A stretch of DNA of 64,000 nt from Colocasia esculenta (Eukaryota > Streptophyta > Magnoliopsida > Alismatales > Araceae), in assembly GCA_014218235.1 (NCBI GenBank), contig CM024760.1, positions 66,900,961 to 66,964,960 of the forward strand. The letters run 5' to 3'. Under the pieces are notes generated by a model, which was not told the DNA's origin, made no database searches, and saw nothing but the letters and a program-made list of their open reading frames with translations. Below, piece after piece: positions 9,993 through 21,685 of the stretch; positions within the stretch are counted from its first letter, which is position 1, and every line of letters begins with the position of its first letter. The translations under genes were made by a program, and so were the position numbers.

Positions 9993-12900
9993 TTAGGCAT
10001 AGAAAGCAGAATATCTAGATGCCCATACAGCATAGAGCTCTGGTATGGGTGCGATGGAATTTAGATCCATAAAGGCTTCTGCAGAAAGAGCAGGCTTCCT
10101 CTGACTAACTAGATCTTGATTGATAGCTTCCAATTGCTGATAAGAGGCCCGATAGAGAAGCTCCCATTCTGAGGTGAGTCTTTCACACTCAGAAATGAGT
10201 GGAGCTAAGGTCTGAGAAGACATGCGGCCAGAGTGATATTCTCTGAAGATGAACCGCAAAAAGGAAGGAGATCGGCCCTGCTTGGCTGACATCCGGCCCA
10301 GCTGCCTTGCAAACATATCTAGAGCATGAGATCCAGCATCTGAATTAAACACTAAAGAGTGCAGCTTCGGCAGAAGAACTGGAAAATCAACCTTGAAGGA
10401 GACAAAGTCTACTTTAAGAGGAAGGTTGAGAGGGGTTTCTTATTTCAGCACAGTAATCTGCGAATTGAACTGGCAAAACTGAACTTCTGGAATTGTTCAA
10501 GTAACAGAAGTCACTGTACAGCTGAAAGGCTCTGGCAATGCGAATTTCCTTCAAAATGAAGGATCCCCAAGAGTTCTTGTGCTGGAAGATAAACCACTCA
10601 GAGAAGGTGAGTGGGTGAGCTCTGAGAGAGAGGGATTCGGCCCTTGCAGTCAGGTATTTTGCATACTGAGCTTTATTTCCTTTGATAACGGCCCACTGAT
10701 CTTCAGTCTTGAACTCAGTGCCCTCAAGGATTTGGATTTGAAAGCTTGAGATATCTGAGTAAAAGAAGAACAATGTCCAGGTGTTCGGATAGGTTGAGAA
10801 AAGAATACCATAAATGGTAGAAAGAATGCATTTCTGGAGGTATTCTTTGTAGATAGGTCTTCTCTTAGGATCAAGGGTAAGAGAGTACCATAAAGGAGGG
10901 TATAGAGGAGCAGAAGGGGTGCTTAGAGATGAAGAGGTTTTTCTCTTTTCAAGGCAGGACTTGGAGGGTCAGTCCTGTGAATGTGAGAGGCTGTGGAAAG
11001 AATGGTGAGAGGGTGTGTCCTTTCAAATTGTCTGGAACATTGGTGTCAAAGATACCAAGAGGCAGAGGTATCTGGAGGAAAGATAACAGAATTAGGAGGA
11101 GTAGGAGGATAGAAAAAATGTTTAGGATTAAAGGAAGAGGTGGTTGAAGAGGAGATGTTTGAATTGTAATAGGTGAAGGTTTAGGAGTTAATAAGGATGG
11201 AGCTGAGATGTGAGCTGGAGTAGGAGAGAAGGAGGGTTGAGATGAAGTAGAGGATGAGGAAGGTTGGGTTGGAGGCATGGGATGTTTTATGGTTGGTGGA
11301 GCAGGAGGTGCAGTAGGAGGAGATGAAGGTGTGGAGAGGGTTGGAGTGGCAAGAGATGAAGTATCAGGGCCTTGGAGACTGACACAGGCTCTTTCCCTTT
11401 GGCCTGACTCTCTCTGACTGCTGAAGAGGGTCCTGAAGACCCTGAGGCTGCCACTGGTCCGGGTGACCTTACGACTGATGGCCCTGATGGCCCTGACCCT
11501 TGAACTGGCGGCCCTGTTGGCCGAGAGACTTCTGCTGGAGGCCCTGGTGGCCTAGGAACTTCAGCTGGACTGCTCTGAGTAGGTGCAGGAGGACACCACT
11601 AGACCTTGAAAGATTAGCCAGCAAATTCTTCATATCAGACATTTCTTTATTGAAATACCTCATTGCATTTTTATTGAGGATACGTCTGAGGAGGTTGAAA
11701 CTTGATTTGAAACAATTCCTTGTATGCCAGACTGAACTGATGCCAAGATCTCTCCTTGGGCTTTTAACAAGGCCATAACAGCTTCAACTTTACTTTTCTA
11801 TGGCCCTTCCTTGACTCCTGTGAACAACTCTTTTCTGCTTACCTTGCTGAGGACAGGCTCCTCAAGATTTATAGTTGTACTTGGGCCTTCACTAACATCA
11901 ACCATGGCTGGAGCTGGAATTTCCTGAGTAGGTGCAGCTTTCTCAAAAAAAACTTCATTTCTGGCTTTTCAATCTCAGCATGCTCCCCCTGAATGGGAGC
12001 AGGGACTTCAATACTTTCTTGCTCCCCCTGAGCAGGAGCTTCTTCCAAGACACATCTTGTTGAGTACCTGCTTGTACCTCAACATCTGAAACTAATTCAG
12101 ACTGAACTTCAGTATGGCCTGCTGCCATAACTTCTTCATCAGGTCCACCTGCCTTAGAAGAGACTGAGATGGAGGGAATGGAGTCCAATACCTCTCTTAA
12201 ATAGAGGCGACTAAGGTGGTGGGCAAGGAATCTGCCACACCAGCTGCACCCTCTTCCAATTGAGCTTCGGATTGGCATCCCACAGCTGACTCAACTGGTT
12301 TCTTGCTCTGCTGACTTGCTGCTGCTCTTGCTCTGCTGGATCTGCTGCTCTACTTCTACTGCTTCTGGAATATCTGCAATAACTGCTTCTCCTTCAGCCA
12401 CAGGATTTGACCAAACTCCTTCTTGCACTGAAAAACCACTTTTCTTCAGGTTTCTGGACCTTATAGACTGGCCCATCTTTTCAGCTACCGCACCTGACAG
12501 ATCTACTCCAAAGTGCTTGAAAATCTTGGTCAGAAGATGGGCATACGGAAGGGAAACATTCAACTTGCTCTTTGTTCCCATAACTGAGCATGTGCAAACA
12601 TCATTCGCTCAATCATCACTGCGGCCAGGTTTATCTCTTTGTTCTGGATTGCCCAGAACATTATGTCCGAATCTGCCCTAGTGCATGAGGAAAAGGTAGC
12701 ACTACGGGGTACTAAGATTTGGCAGACTATAAAGTGAAGCAATCGATTGAACGCGGACATCTGATTAATATCAAGCTCCCATCCTTCAACTTAAATCCTG
12801 GACCGATAATCCCGAGACCTTTGACTTCCATTCACAGAGTGAATGCCACTAAATCCAGAGGTCTTTACTCCAAACAGATCACGCAAAAGCTCATGGGTTA

Positions 12901-13201
12901 TTCTGATTTGGATACCCTTGACAGAGGAAACAAGGGATCCATCTGCTTCTGACTTCAGACAGATGTAGAAGGCTTTTACCAAGTCCGGGTAGCTTACCTC
13001 ACTGAAGGTGACCACATCCATCCACTGCGATCTTCTTAGAGTATCAACTAGCCTGGCCATGCCACTTTCTCAAGATTCTGAACATCCACTGCCTTATTTC
13101 CGCAAATCTTCGTCTTCACAAACGTAAATCTTTCTTGCTCCCTTGGAGATAATACTCAGCACTGTAGCCCCAACACTTCCGGAGATCAACGGAGCGGCCA
13201 T
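9993..13201 (-). pseudogene. SIRE1 extra ORF after pol (envelope-like position)
   Basis: From an ATG at 13201 (MAAPLISGSVGATVLSII) a broken reading frame runs to about 9993. Its N-terminal third has LLRDLFGVKTSGFSG, RLLHFIVCQILVPR and SLPYAHLLTKIFKHFGVDL, the pattern of the domain usually annotated as 'putative plant transposon protein'. A low-complexity Ser/Gln/Glu stretch (about 12291-12400), a Pro/Ser/Thr-rich stretch (10949-11278) and a C-terminal helical part (9993-10773, with LTSEWELLYRASYQQLEAIN) follow. SIRE elements carry an ORF here that is often called env-like. I see no clear signal peptide or membrane anchor, so the function is unknown. Several stops and frameshifts are present. 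Confidence 0.65.
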
Positions 13202-13601
13202 GGGTGCAGAGAAGAAAAGATTCTGGAAGGGAGGATGATGGAAGGGACGAAGTTCTCGAAGGAATTCTTCGCGGGAAGAGAAGAAGGCTTCGAAAGTTGC
13301 AGAGAGTCGATCCCAAAATCGTTAGGGCATCGGCTTTGGGTGAACAGATAGAGAATAAAAAGGGTAAAGGTAGAAGACGAGTCGATCCCAGGCGATTTGA
13401 GTAAAATAATATTACTTATTGAAAGGAGGAGCGCCAAAAGGCGGCAAAGATAGAAAGCGACAAAAAGGTTTGACAAGTCAAACAACTTTCTACACAGAAG
13501 CGGTCAAAGCATATAGATAACTGAGTTTTGCTTAACTTTAACGGAGAGAGAACTTTCATTTAATCTGAAAAATTTATGTCAATAAAATCACAGAAATTCT
13601 T
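13202..13601 (-). other. Spacer between SIRE1 pol and the extra ORF
   Basis: Short non-coding stretch in element orientation between the RNase H stop at 13602 and the ATG at 13201. Small frames on both strands show no recognisable domain. Confidence 0.5.
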
Positions 13602-16600
13602 TCACAAATTGCACATCCCTAGTTCCCTTCTAAGAGATGTAAATCTTTCTTCAGGTAGGGCTTTTGTGAAGATATCTGCCAATTGACCATTTGTATCTAT
13701 AAACGAAATTTCTAAATTACCACTAGCTACATGGTCTCGAATAAAATGATATCTTACCTCAATGTGCTTCGTCCTTGAGTGTTGAACTGGATTTTTTGGT
13801 GAGGTTGATGGCACTTGTATTATCACACAATAGAGGAATTGATTTGATGTGAATGCCGAATCTTCAAGTTGTTGCTTTATCCAAAGAAGTTGTGTACAAC
13901 AACTTCCAGCAGCAACATATTCGCCTCAGCTGTTGATAGAGCTACTGAATTTGTTTCTTGGATGTCCATGATATAAGCATCCTGCAAGAAACTGACAACA
14001 TCCACTGGTGTCGTCTTTCTATCTACTTTGCAACCAGCATAATCAGCATCTGAATATCCTATTAGATTTATCTCACAAGATCTAGGATACCAGAGACCTA
14101 AATCATGAGTTCTAGCTAAATATCTAAATATTCTTTTTACAGAGATTAAGTGAGACTCTCTAGGGTCTGCCTGATATCTAGCACACATGCATACACTGAA
14201 CAAAATGTCTGGTCTACTGGCAGTTAAGTAAAGTAATGATCCTATCATACCTCGATAATTCTTTTGATCTACCCTTTTACCTTTTGATCACTGTCCATTC
14301 TGGTTGATGTGCTCATTGGAGTTGATAAGGCTTTGCATCTTCAAATCCAAATTTCTTCAACAGCTCTTTGGTGTACTTTGCTTGACAGATATGAGTGCCA
14401 TCCTTCCCTTGCTTGATTTGCAATCCAAGGAAGTAGCTTAACTCCCCATCAAGCTCATTTCGAATCCCTGCATAAGCTTTCAAAGTACTTGCAAAGAGAT
14501 TCATCAGTAGATCCAAAATAATATCATCTACATAGATTTGTACAAGAAGTATATGTTTAACCTTAGATTTATAAATAATGTACTATCTACTTTACCTCTA
14601 GTGAAACCATGATTTAATAAGAAAGTACTGAGCCTTTCATACCAGGCTCTAGGAGCTTGCTTTAGACCATTAAAGCCTTATGTAGTTTAAATACATGATT
14701 TGGAAATTCAGAGTCGTCAAAACCTGGAGGTTGTTCAACATAAACTTCCTCCTTGATGAAACCATTTAAAAGGCTGATTTGACATCCATTTGAAAAAGTT
14801 TTAAATCAAGTGCAGATGCATAAGCAAGTAAAATCCTAATGGCCTCAGTCTAGCTACAGGTGCATAAGTTTCAACGAAATCTATGCCTTCCTCTTGGGAG
14901 TAGCCTTGAGCACCAATCTGGCTTTGTTCCTTAAGATTATTCCAGACTCATCCAGTTTATTTCTGAACACCCATTTGGTGCCAATAACTGAATGATTGGA
15001 TGGTCTAGGAACAAGTGACCATACTGGTTTCTCTGAACTGATTTAGTTCATCTTGCATGGATAGTATCCAAGATTCATCAGATAAAGCTTCATTGACTGT
15101 CTTAGGTTCTACTTGAGAGACAAATGCTAAATAGTCGCATGGAATTACATTACCTCTAGTTCTTACCCCTACAGATGGATCACCAATGATGTTTCAGGAG
15201 GGTGATCTTTCTGATATCTCCATTCCTTTGGAAGATCTTCATGTTGGATTTCTGTTTGCTGCAGTTCTTCCAGAGTTGGATCCTCTTGTCCTTAATTGAA
15301 GTTTTCTTTAATTTTTCGGACAAGTCATCTGCATCATCAATGTCACTAATTTTTCCTTTTCAAGGAAGGGTTAGATTCATCAAAAAGAACATGTACTGAT
15401 TGTTCAATCAATAAGGAACGTTTATTGAAAACTCTATAACCTTTAGGTTTAGAGGAGTACCCCATGAAAATGCCTTCATCTGATTTGGCATCCAACTTAC
15501 CAATGTCCTTTTTCCATTGTTATGAATGAAGCAAGGACATCCAAATACTCTGAAATGGCTAATCTTTGGCTTCTTTTCTTTGTAGAGTTCATAAGCAGTC
15601 TTTTTCAGAATGGCCTGATCATCACTCTATTTATGATATAACATGCAGTGTTGATAGCTTCGGCCCAGAAATATCTTGGCAGATCATATTCTGATAACAT
15701 TGTTCTTGCCATATCCAAAAGAGTTCTGTTTTTCCTCTCAGCAATTCCATTCTGTTGAGGTGTCCTTGGAGCTGAGAAGTTGTGCTCAATTCCTTGATCA
15801 TCACAGAACTTCGTAAACTTTTCATTCTGAAACTCACCACCATGATCTGATCGAATAGAGACAATTGAGAATTTCTGATCTTTCTGAACTTTCTTACAGA
15901 AGCTGACAAATTTTCAAAAGTGTCATCTTTGTGCTCTAAAAAGGTACCCAAGTGAATCTTGAATAATCATCAACTATTACAAATCCAAAATTCTTTCCTC
16001 CCAAACTGGTAGTCCTCATTGGCCCAAATAAATCCATGTGAAGTAGTTCTAAGGGCTTTGAGGTGGTTACTACAGTCTTTGATTTGAAGGAGCTCTTGGT
16101 GTGCTTTCCTCTTGCACAAGGTCTGCAAATGCTATCCAATCTGAAATTTACCTTTGGCAGTCCTTCAACTAGTTTTCTCTTCCTGAGCTTGTTCAGCCCT
16201 CCAAGCTGCAGTGGCCCAATCTTCTGTGCCACAACTCAGTTGATTTATCTTTGCTAGCTGCCAAACACACATCTTGATCCTTGAGTTCATCGAGATATAG
16301 AACATACAAATTTCTTTCTCTGTAGGCTTCAAATATGACTGCACCATCCTTTAAGATACTGCATTTTGATTCTTGAAACTGAATTTGATGGCCTTTGTCA
16401 CACAACTGGCTGATGCTGATGAGATTGTGCTTTAACCCTTGGACCAGCATTACATCCTTTATGACTGATTTTCCTTTGATGTTCACAGACACGCTTCCTA
16501 TCACAGTCCCTTTTCCAGATCTCCATAGGTGACTGTACCTTCTTCAGCTTGGAGATCAACAAATATCTTCTTGTTGCCTGACATATGCCTTGAGCACCCA

Positions 16601-16620
16601 CTATCCAAATACCATTTGGA
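13602..16620 (-). pseudogene. SIRE1 pol: protease, integrase, RT, RNase H (broken)
   Basis: Read leftwards: protease with the retained active site WYLDSGCSRHMSG (about 16615-16575); the GAG-pre-integrase domain LWHRRLGHCS (about 16230); integrase core with LLHMDLFGPM and VDDYSRFTW (about 16050-15940); RT with YVDDI (14519-14542) and YFLGLQIKQGKDGTH; RNase H with GYSDADYAGCK (about 14065-14030) and HSRTKHIEVRYHFIRDH; stop at 13602. Frameshifts and in-frame losses occur throughout (for example the 15631-15951, 14313-14516 and 13877-14248 pieces lie in different frames). The order integrase before RT is diagnostic for copia. Confidence 0.85.
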
Positions 16621-18394
16621 TGCTCGAGGGTTAACCTGAAATGAGAACATCAAGCTTTAGGTACCCAATTCTTTTGGGTCCTGATTGGTAGTATCATCAA
16701 TTTTACCTTTTAATATCCATTTTTATGTCTTGTTGGGCATGTCATTTTAATATGTCCTAACCTGTTGCAGTGACTGCAGCAGGATAACTTAGTTACTTTT
16801 TCTATGTATTTGAAATCAGCTTTGTATGCTACATCTTGTTCGGGTACAAATTTTGGTGTTGGATATGTTTTAGGGTATATTATGGTTTCTTCATTGTCTG
16901 GGGTGTATATCCTAATCCATTTTTCTTTTTACCCGATCTCCTAGCACCTTTTAATATTAAAGAGTTTTTACCATTGGTAATTTTCTAGTGTACTTGATAG
17001 ATTATCATTTTCTTTATTTAGTCTTTCTATTTCTATTTAAGTTCACCTAAGTCTTCTTGTTTTCTAGATGATTTATTTTCTTATTTTCTCTTTTAAATCT
17101 TCACATAATAATCATTTCTTCTTTTATGTTCAGTAATTGTTTTTCAAGTTCTTCATTTTCTGTTCTTAGGTCTGAGTTTGTATTTTCTAAGCAGATTATA
17201 TTCTTCTTACTAGTTTTAAGTAATTTGCATACTTCTTTGTATTTTTCATAAAGTTCATTAAAAGCATTTTTCAAATTATCAGAATTTGAATGATTGCATG
17301 AATTAAAAGAAGAGTCAGAGGTTACCTTGTCTTCGGTGTTGGCCATGAGAGCCAAGTTGGCTTCTTCACCTTCACTGCTCGAGCTTGACTCACTGTCTGA
17401 GTCACTGCTGTTCTCCCAAGCAGCTGCCATTGCTTTCTTTCTGTCCTTCTTAAATTCTGAAGTTGTCCTTCTTCTTGTGATCATTCTTTTTGATCATGGG
17501 ACAATCTGCCTTGATATGTCCAGGCTTCTTGCATTCATAACAAATCACTTCTCCTTTCTTTTGATCCTTTACTTCTGGTTTTCTAAGTCTTTGTTTTTCT
17601 TAACAAATTTTCTTCCGGACTGATATTTCTTTTTCTTTGCCAGAATCCTTTGAAGTCTTCGAGACAGCATGGCTTCTTCATCATCACTGTCTTACTACTC
17701 TCACTATTATTCAAAGATTCTTCTGAATTCTCTTCACTTGCTTTGAGAGCATTTGATTGTTTCCTTCTGCTGGGGATTCTCTAATCTCTCCATGTTATAT
17801 CTCGTGAGCCATGAGAGATCCTATTAGCTTTTCCAATGACATTAATTTTAAATCATTGGCTTCTCAATAGCTGTTACCTTCGGAGTCCATGAAGATGGTA
17901 AAGATCTGAGGACTTTTCTAACCATATCTTCACATCTAACCTTTCCCAAGCCAGCTAATCCATTTGTGATGACAGTGAATCTGCTGAACATTTGAGTTAT
18001 TGATTCACCTGTTGCATCTGAAATCTTTCATATTGAGCTACTAGAATATCAATTCTTGTCTCCTTTACCTTGTCTGTCCCTTCATAGGTAATTTTGAGCT
18101 TTTCCCACATTTCCATTGCGGACTGCAGGCTGAGACTCTATTGAACTCTTTCTTGCTTAGGGCACAGCATAATATGCTCTTGGCTTTGCAGTTTAAGGAT
18201 ATTCTTTTCATCATCATCTGTCCACTGAGCCTTAGCGTTTGTGACCAAAAGATCACCTTCTTCTACAATGGACCAGATTGTGTAATCATGACCTTGTAAA
18301 AAATATTCCATTCTAGTCTTCCAGTAAGTGTAATCTCTCCACGAAAAGGGAGGCCTGTTGACTGACTGACCTTCGAAGTTACTTGGGCTGCCAT
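16621..18394 (-). pseudogene. SIRE1 gag (broken)
   Basis: Starts at an ATG at 18394 (MAAQ...) 50 bp inside the primer site, although the conserved Gag frame shifts soon after. Recognisable features are YWKTRMEYFLQG (about 18300), MWEKLKITYEGTDKVKETR and ILVAQYERFQMQ (about 18110-18020), a CCHC knuckle CYECKKPGHIKADCP (about 17545-17497), an acidic Ser-rich stretch and coiled-coil segment (17101-17484), and a second knuckle near 16790-16725. At least five frameshifts are needed to follow it. The layout matches SIRE2 gag. Confidence 0.75.
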
Positions 18395-18444
18395 TGATCT
18401 TTGCTCTTCAGATCGTTGGATCTTCTTCTTTGTCGAAGAGACGG

Positions 18445-18458
18445 GCTCTGATACCACT
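18445..18458 (-). promoter_or_regulatory. SIRE1 primer binding site
   Basis: On the minus strand this reads GTGGTATCAGAGC directly after the LTR end, pairing with the 3' end of initiator tRNA-Met. It fixes the orientation and places the 5' LTR on the right. Confidence 0.85.
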
Positions 18459-20388
18459 TGTTGCCCAGCTAGCTAGCCCGAGGGGGGGTGAATGGGTTAT
18501 TAAAACTTCGATCTCTGATTAAAACCTGTTTACTAAAAGATTGCACAACTTAATAGCAAGGTTAGAGTTAGAGCAAACAAGACAACAATCAACACAAAAC
18601 CATCCACAAGACACAAGGATTTTTATATCTGGTTCGGAACTCCTCTCCACAGGAGACCTACGTCCAGTCCTGAGCAATACCTCAGGATTTTACTACAAGG
18701 GTACAATCCCCCTTAAGGATCCTTACACCCAGCCTCAACTGGTCTTCTTCAGCCTGAAGGGTACAACAACCACCCTGGATACCACCAGGTCTTCCTTCGT
18801 CCAGAAGGGAACACAATCTAATAGAAAAGAGGTGGAAACAGGCTTCAGACTCTAGCTTGACCAGCTACACACTGAAGCTCCTAAGCCTCCGAGAGAGAGA
18901 TTTAACAAGGTTTTTCTCTCCAAGGACCACACAGGCTCTTACAAAAGAGAAGATTCCTTTTGAGCACAGAGAGCTAAGAGCTTAGAACAACGATTGGAGT
19001 GGAAGCTACGCTCTTGTTTTTTTTTTTTTTTTTTTTTCTGAGACCTCGAGGAGATAGATTTCTTTCTCTTGAATCAAGCGTTGTTACTATGTTCTTGCTT
19101 TTCGTCTTGAGTCTTCTATTTAAAATGCTGATTCAAATTCGAACGTTGAAGTGTCCGTTGTCTCTTATCCTTGTGTACGTTAGACTGGTCACAAAGGAAG
19201 TTTCTGATCGTCAGTCTTTTATCCTTGTGTACACGCCAAAGAGATGTCATAGAACTTTGTATCTTGTGTCCAACGTTGTCCAGATGAGTCTTGTCAGATA
19301 TCTGTAAGCATATCATCAATAAATAGAGGACAGCTAAGACTCCTGTCTATTGTTAGTTGAGATGGAACAGATATTGCAGTATATAGCAAAGCTCCTTTCT
19401 GTCAAAAGGTACGTAGACAGAGTAGCATGAGAATGGAAGATATTGTTTGCATGCATGGGAGATACGATCAGAGAGCATTTAATGCATAGCAGTCAACGGA
19501 CAAGATATGACTTAGACTTTCAACGCTGTTAAAAGGCATTATACTGATGCATCAAGAATTCGATAAAAAGAATCTTGCTGACTTCATAACTTATGAAATC
19601 GTTATGAATTATAGCAAGTCGTTATGAACTGTAAAGAAATCGTTGTGATAACTTATGAAGCCGTTACAACAGGCAAGTCGTGCGGTTCTAAAGAAATCGT
19701 TGCAAGAAATCGTTATGACTATCAAGTTATAAAGAAACTCGTACACGAAATCGTGTATGACTATCAGTAATAAAGAAATCGTTACGCGAAATCGTTATGA
19801 CTATCAAGTAATAAGAAATCGTTACGGCTAGAGAGTCGTTGCGAGTTCTAAAGAAATCGTTACGAGGTCTAAAGAAATCGTTACGGCTAGAGAGTCGTTG
19901 CGAGTTCTAAAGAAATCGTTCGAGGTCTAAAGAAATCGTTACGGCTAGAGAGTCGTTGCGAGTTCTAAAGAAATCGTTACGAGGTCTAAGAAATCGTTAC
20001 GGCTAGAGAGTCGTTGCGAGTTCTAAAGAAATCGTTACGAGGTCTAAAGAAATCGTTACGGCTAGGAGTCGTTGCGAGTTCTAAAGAAATCGTTACGAGG
20101 TCTAAAGAAATCGTTACGGCTAGAGAGTCGTTGCGAGTTCTAAAGAAATCGTTACGGTAACGATTTGATTTTGAGTTTTCCGGTCAAAGAGGAAGTCGTT
20201 CTGCTTATCAAAGAAGTCGTTACAAGGATGGATAGAAGTGAGGGGACTTACCAGATTGTCTTGATCTTTCATTTTTCTTTTGCTTCCTGTTCTCAGGCTC
20301 AAGAAATCCATTAGTGTTATTTTTTGTTAATCATCAAAATTAATATATAAATAAATGAAAATTTATTATGGGGACAGTTTGGTCATCA
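18459..20388 (-). repeat. SIRE1 5' LTR (right copy)
   Basis: Starts TGTTGCCCAGC on the + strand and ends ...GGTCATCA. It is the partner of 7621-9550, of identical length, with the U3 repeat array at about 19590-20220. Differences from the left copy are often single-base insertions or deletions in homopolymers. Confidence 0.85.
19590..20220. repeat. U3 repeat array of the SIRE1 right LTR
   Basis: Same architecture as the left-LTR array: irregular AAATCGTT units and then about six tandem units of about 59 bp with 'agagagtcgttgcgagttct'. Several units differ from the left array by 1-bp indels. Confidence 0.9.
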
Positions 20389-20824
20389 CTAACCGGTTCT
20401 TTCTCTGGTTCCAACTTCTCCGTGGACGGAATCCCCATCAGAGACTTCAGGAACAGCGAGGCGAGGGGTGTGCCCTTCCCCAAGAACCAACCCATGTGGA
20501 TCTACTGCAGCCTCTGGAACGCCGATGATTGTGCCACCTGGGGTGGCCTCGTCAAGACCGACTGGTCCAAGGCCCCCTTCGTCGCCGCCTACAGAAACTT
20601 CAACGCTGACGCCTGCGTCGCATCCAGGGGCACCTCCAGCAATTGCGCTTCTTAAAAATCCCCTGCCTCCGGCTCTCGGAGTAGCGCTTGGTGGAACCCA
20701 GGAGCTGGACGCCACCAGCCGGAAGTGGTTGAGGTGGGTGCAAAGGGGCCACATGATCTACAACTACTGCGTCGACGTGAAGCGCTTCCCGCAGGGGCTT
20801 CCCCCTGAGTGCAGGGTCGCCTAG
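20389..20824 (+). pseudogene. XTH pseudogene, exon 3 (C-terminal part)
   Basis: Continuation of the XTH copy beyond SIRE1. The frame from about 20416 reads FSVDGIPIRDFRN, then PFPKNQPMWIYCSLWNADD, then GGLVKTDWSKAPF and YRNFNADAC: the conserved second half of GH16 XTHs. A premature TAA lies at 20653-20655. The XTH C-terminal domain follows in another frame (QELDATSR, MIYNYC, RFPQGLPPEC) and ends at a TAG at 20822-20824, so a frameshift separates the two. Together with exons 1-2 nearly a whole XTH is represented, but it cannot make an active enzyme. Confidence 0.85.
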
Positions 20825-21115
20825 ACATCGCAGACCACAAAGAAGAAGTTCTTGCGATATTTCTTGAGTTCATTCATGTCTATATATATTAAAACAACAT
20901 TCTTTCAATATTTATTTTTGTTCCATGATCTGTTCTCCTCTGGCGATTAATTTTGTTCTACACATTAAGATTATTATGCATCATACTCTGACCAGCCACT
21001 CTCCCAAGTGCTATGTGTTTGGAATTCTCATAAATATCTGCTTTCAATACTGTCACTTCTTACAGTCTGTAAAGTGTACATTTATTTTTTAACTTTTTTT
21101 ACTTCTTTTCAAAAG
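20825..21115. other. Spacer between XTH and chaperonin fragments
   Basis: AT-rich sequence after the XTH stop. The T-rich end just before 21116 acts as the intron 3' end of the chaperonin fragment. No gene is seen in it. Confidence 0.5.
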
Positions 21116-21540
21116 GTTGGTACAATATCAACAAATGGAGAAAGAGAGATTTGTCATCAAAATGTAGTTAAAGTCCTAGAGCTGGCACTAAAGGTGATTT
21201 ATAGCTTTTATTTATTTTAGTAGAAGTTTGGTGTGATCATCAGTGCAGAGCTATTTGATTTTTCTAGATATTTTTGCACAATTTTAGAGACAAAGACCTC
21301 TCCTAATTGTTGCTGAAGATGTGGAAAGTGATGCACTGGCAACTCTCATACTTGACAAGCTGCATGCAGGGATTAAGGTGAGAATTTCTCCTCTTGAAGC
21401 TTGCAGTTCCATTACAGTAACTGTGGATTTATTTAACATGTGTTTCTTTAGGTCTGTGCAATCAAAGCTCCTAGTTTTGGAGAGAACAGGAAAGCCAGTC
21501 TTCATGATCTTTCTGTTCTTACTAGGGGTGATGTGCGTAT
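21116..21540 (+). pseudogene. Chaperonin 60 gene fragment, three exons with introns
   Basis: Exons at 21116-21193 (VGTISTNGEREI then VVKVLELALK), 21288-21377 (RQRPLLIVAEDVESDALATL...) and 21452-about 21535 (VCAIKAPSFGENRKASLHDL), each bounded by AG and GT splice signals. The protein matches the apical/intermediate region of group I chaperonin (HSP60), most like the mitochondrial plant form. The first exon joins two parts that are well separated in HSP60, so the sequence between them has been deleted. The ends of the gene are missing. Intact introns show the copy arose from DNA, not mRNA. Probably CACTA cargo. Confidence 0.85.
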
Positions 21541-21680
21541 CATTTCTATTTTCTTTTATGATGTGTTACTTATTCACTTGAACTTCTTATTCTATGGTTA
21601 GCTTCTTGGTTTCCAAATAATATATGAAGAGCAAGTCTCAGTGGACCAGTTGAAAGGCCCTGTTAATTAATCTGGCCACT
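21541..21680. other. Junction between chaperonin fragment and LINE
   Basis: Short sequence after the last recognisable chaperonin exon. It includes 'gaagagcaagtctcagtggaccagttgaaaggccc' and is not assigned. Confidence 0.3.
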
Positions 21681-21685
21681 TCTGA

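Larger units (their letters stand above)
7621..20388 (-). mobile_element. SIRE1: full-length SIRE/Maximus-like copia element
   Basis: Two 1930-bp LTRs (7621-9550 and 18459-20388) bound a minus-strand internal region in copia order: primer site, gag, protease, integrase, RT, RNase H, then an extra ORF and a polypurine tract. Total length is 12.8 kb. The right flank is CTAAC and the left flank CTAA. The LTR's first two bases and the last duplication base appear lost on the left (5-bp duplication inferred). Long LTRs, a long gag with two zinc knuckles and an extra ORF after pol point to SIRE/Maximus. Many stops and frameshifts make it non-autonomous. Confidence 0.85.

Noticed and set aside
20368..20655. 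XTH exon 3 as an intact small gene starting at 20371
   Set aside because: The first codons (MGTVWSSLTG) are SIRE1 LTR sequence read through; the true exon starts later and the frame ends prematurely.
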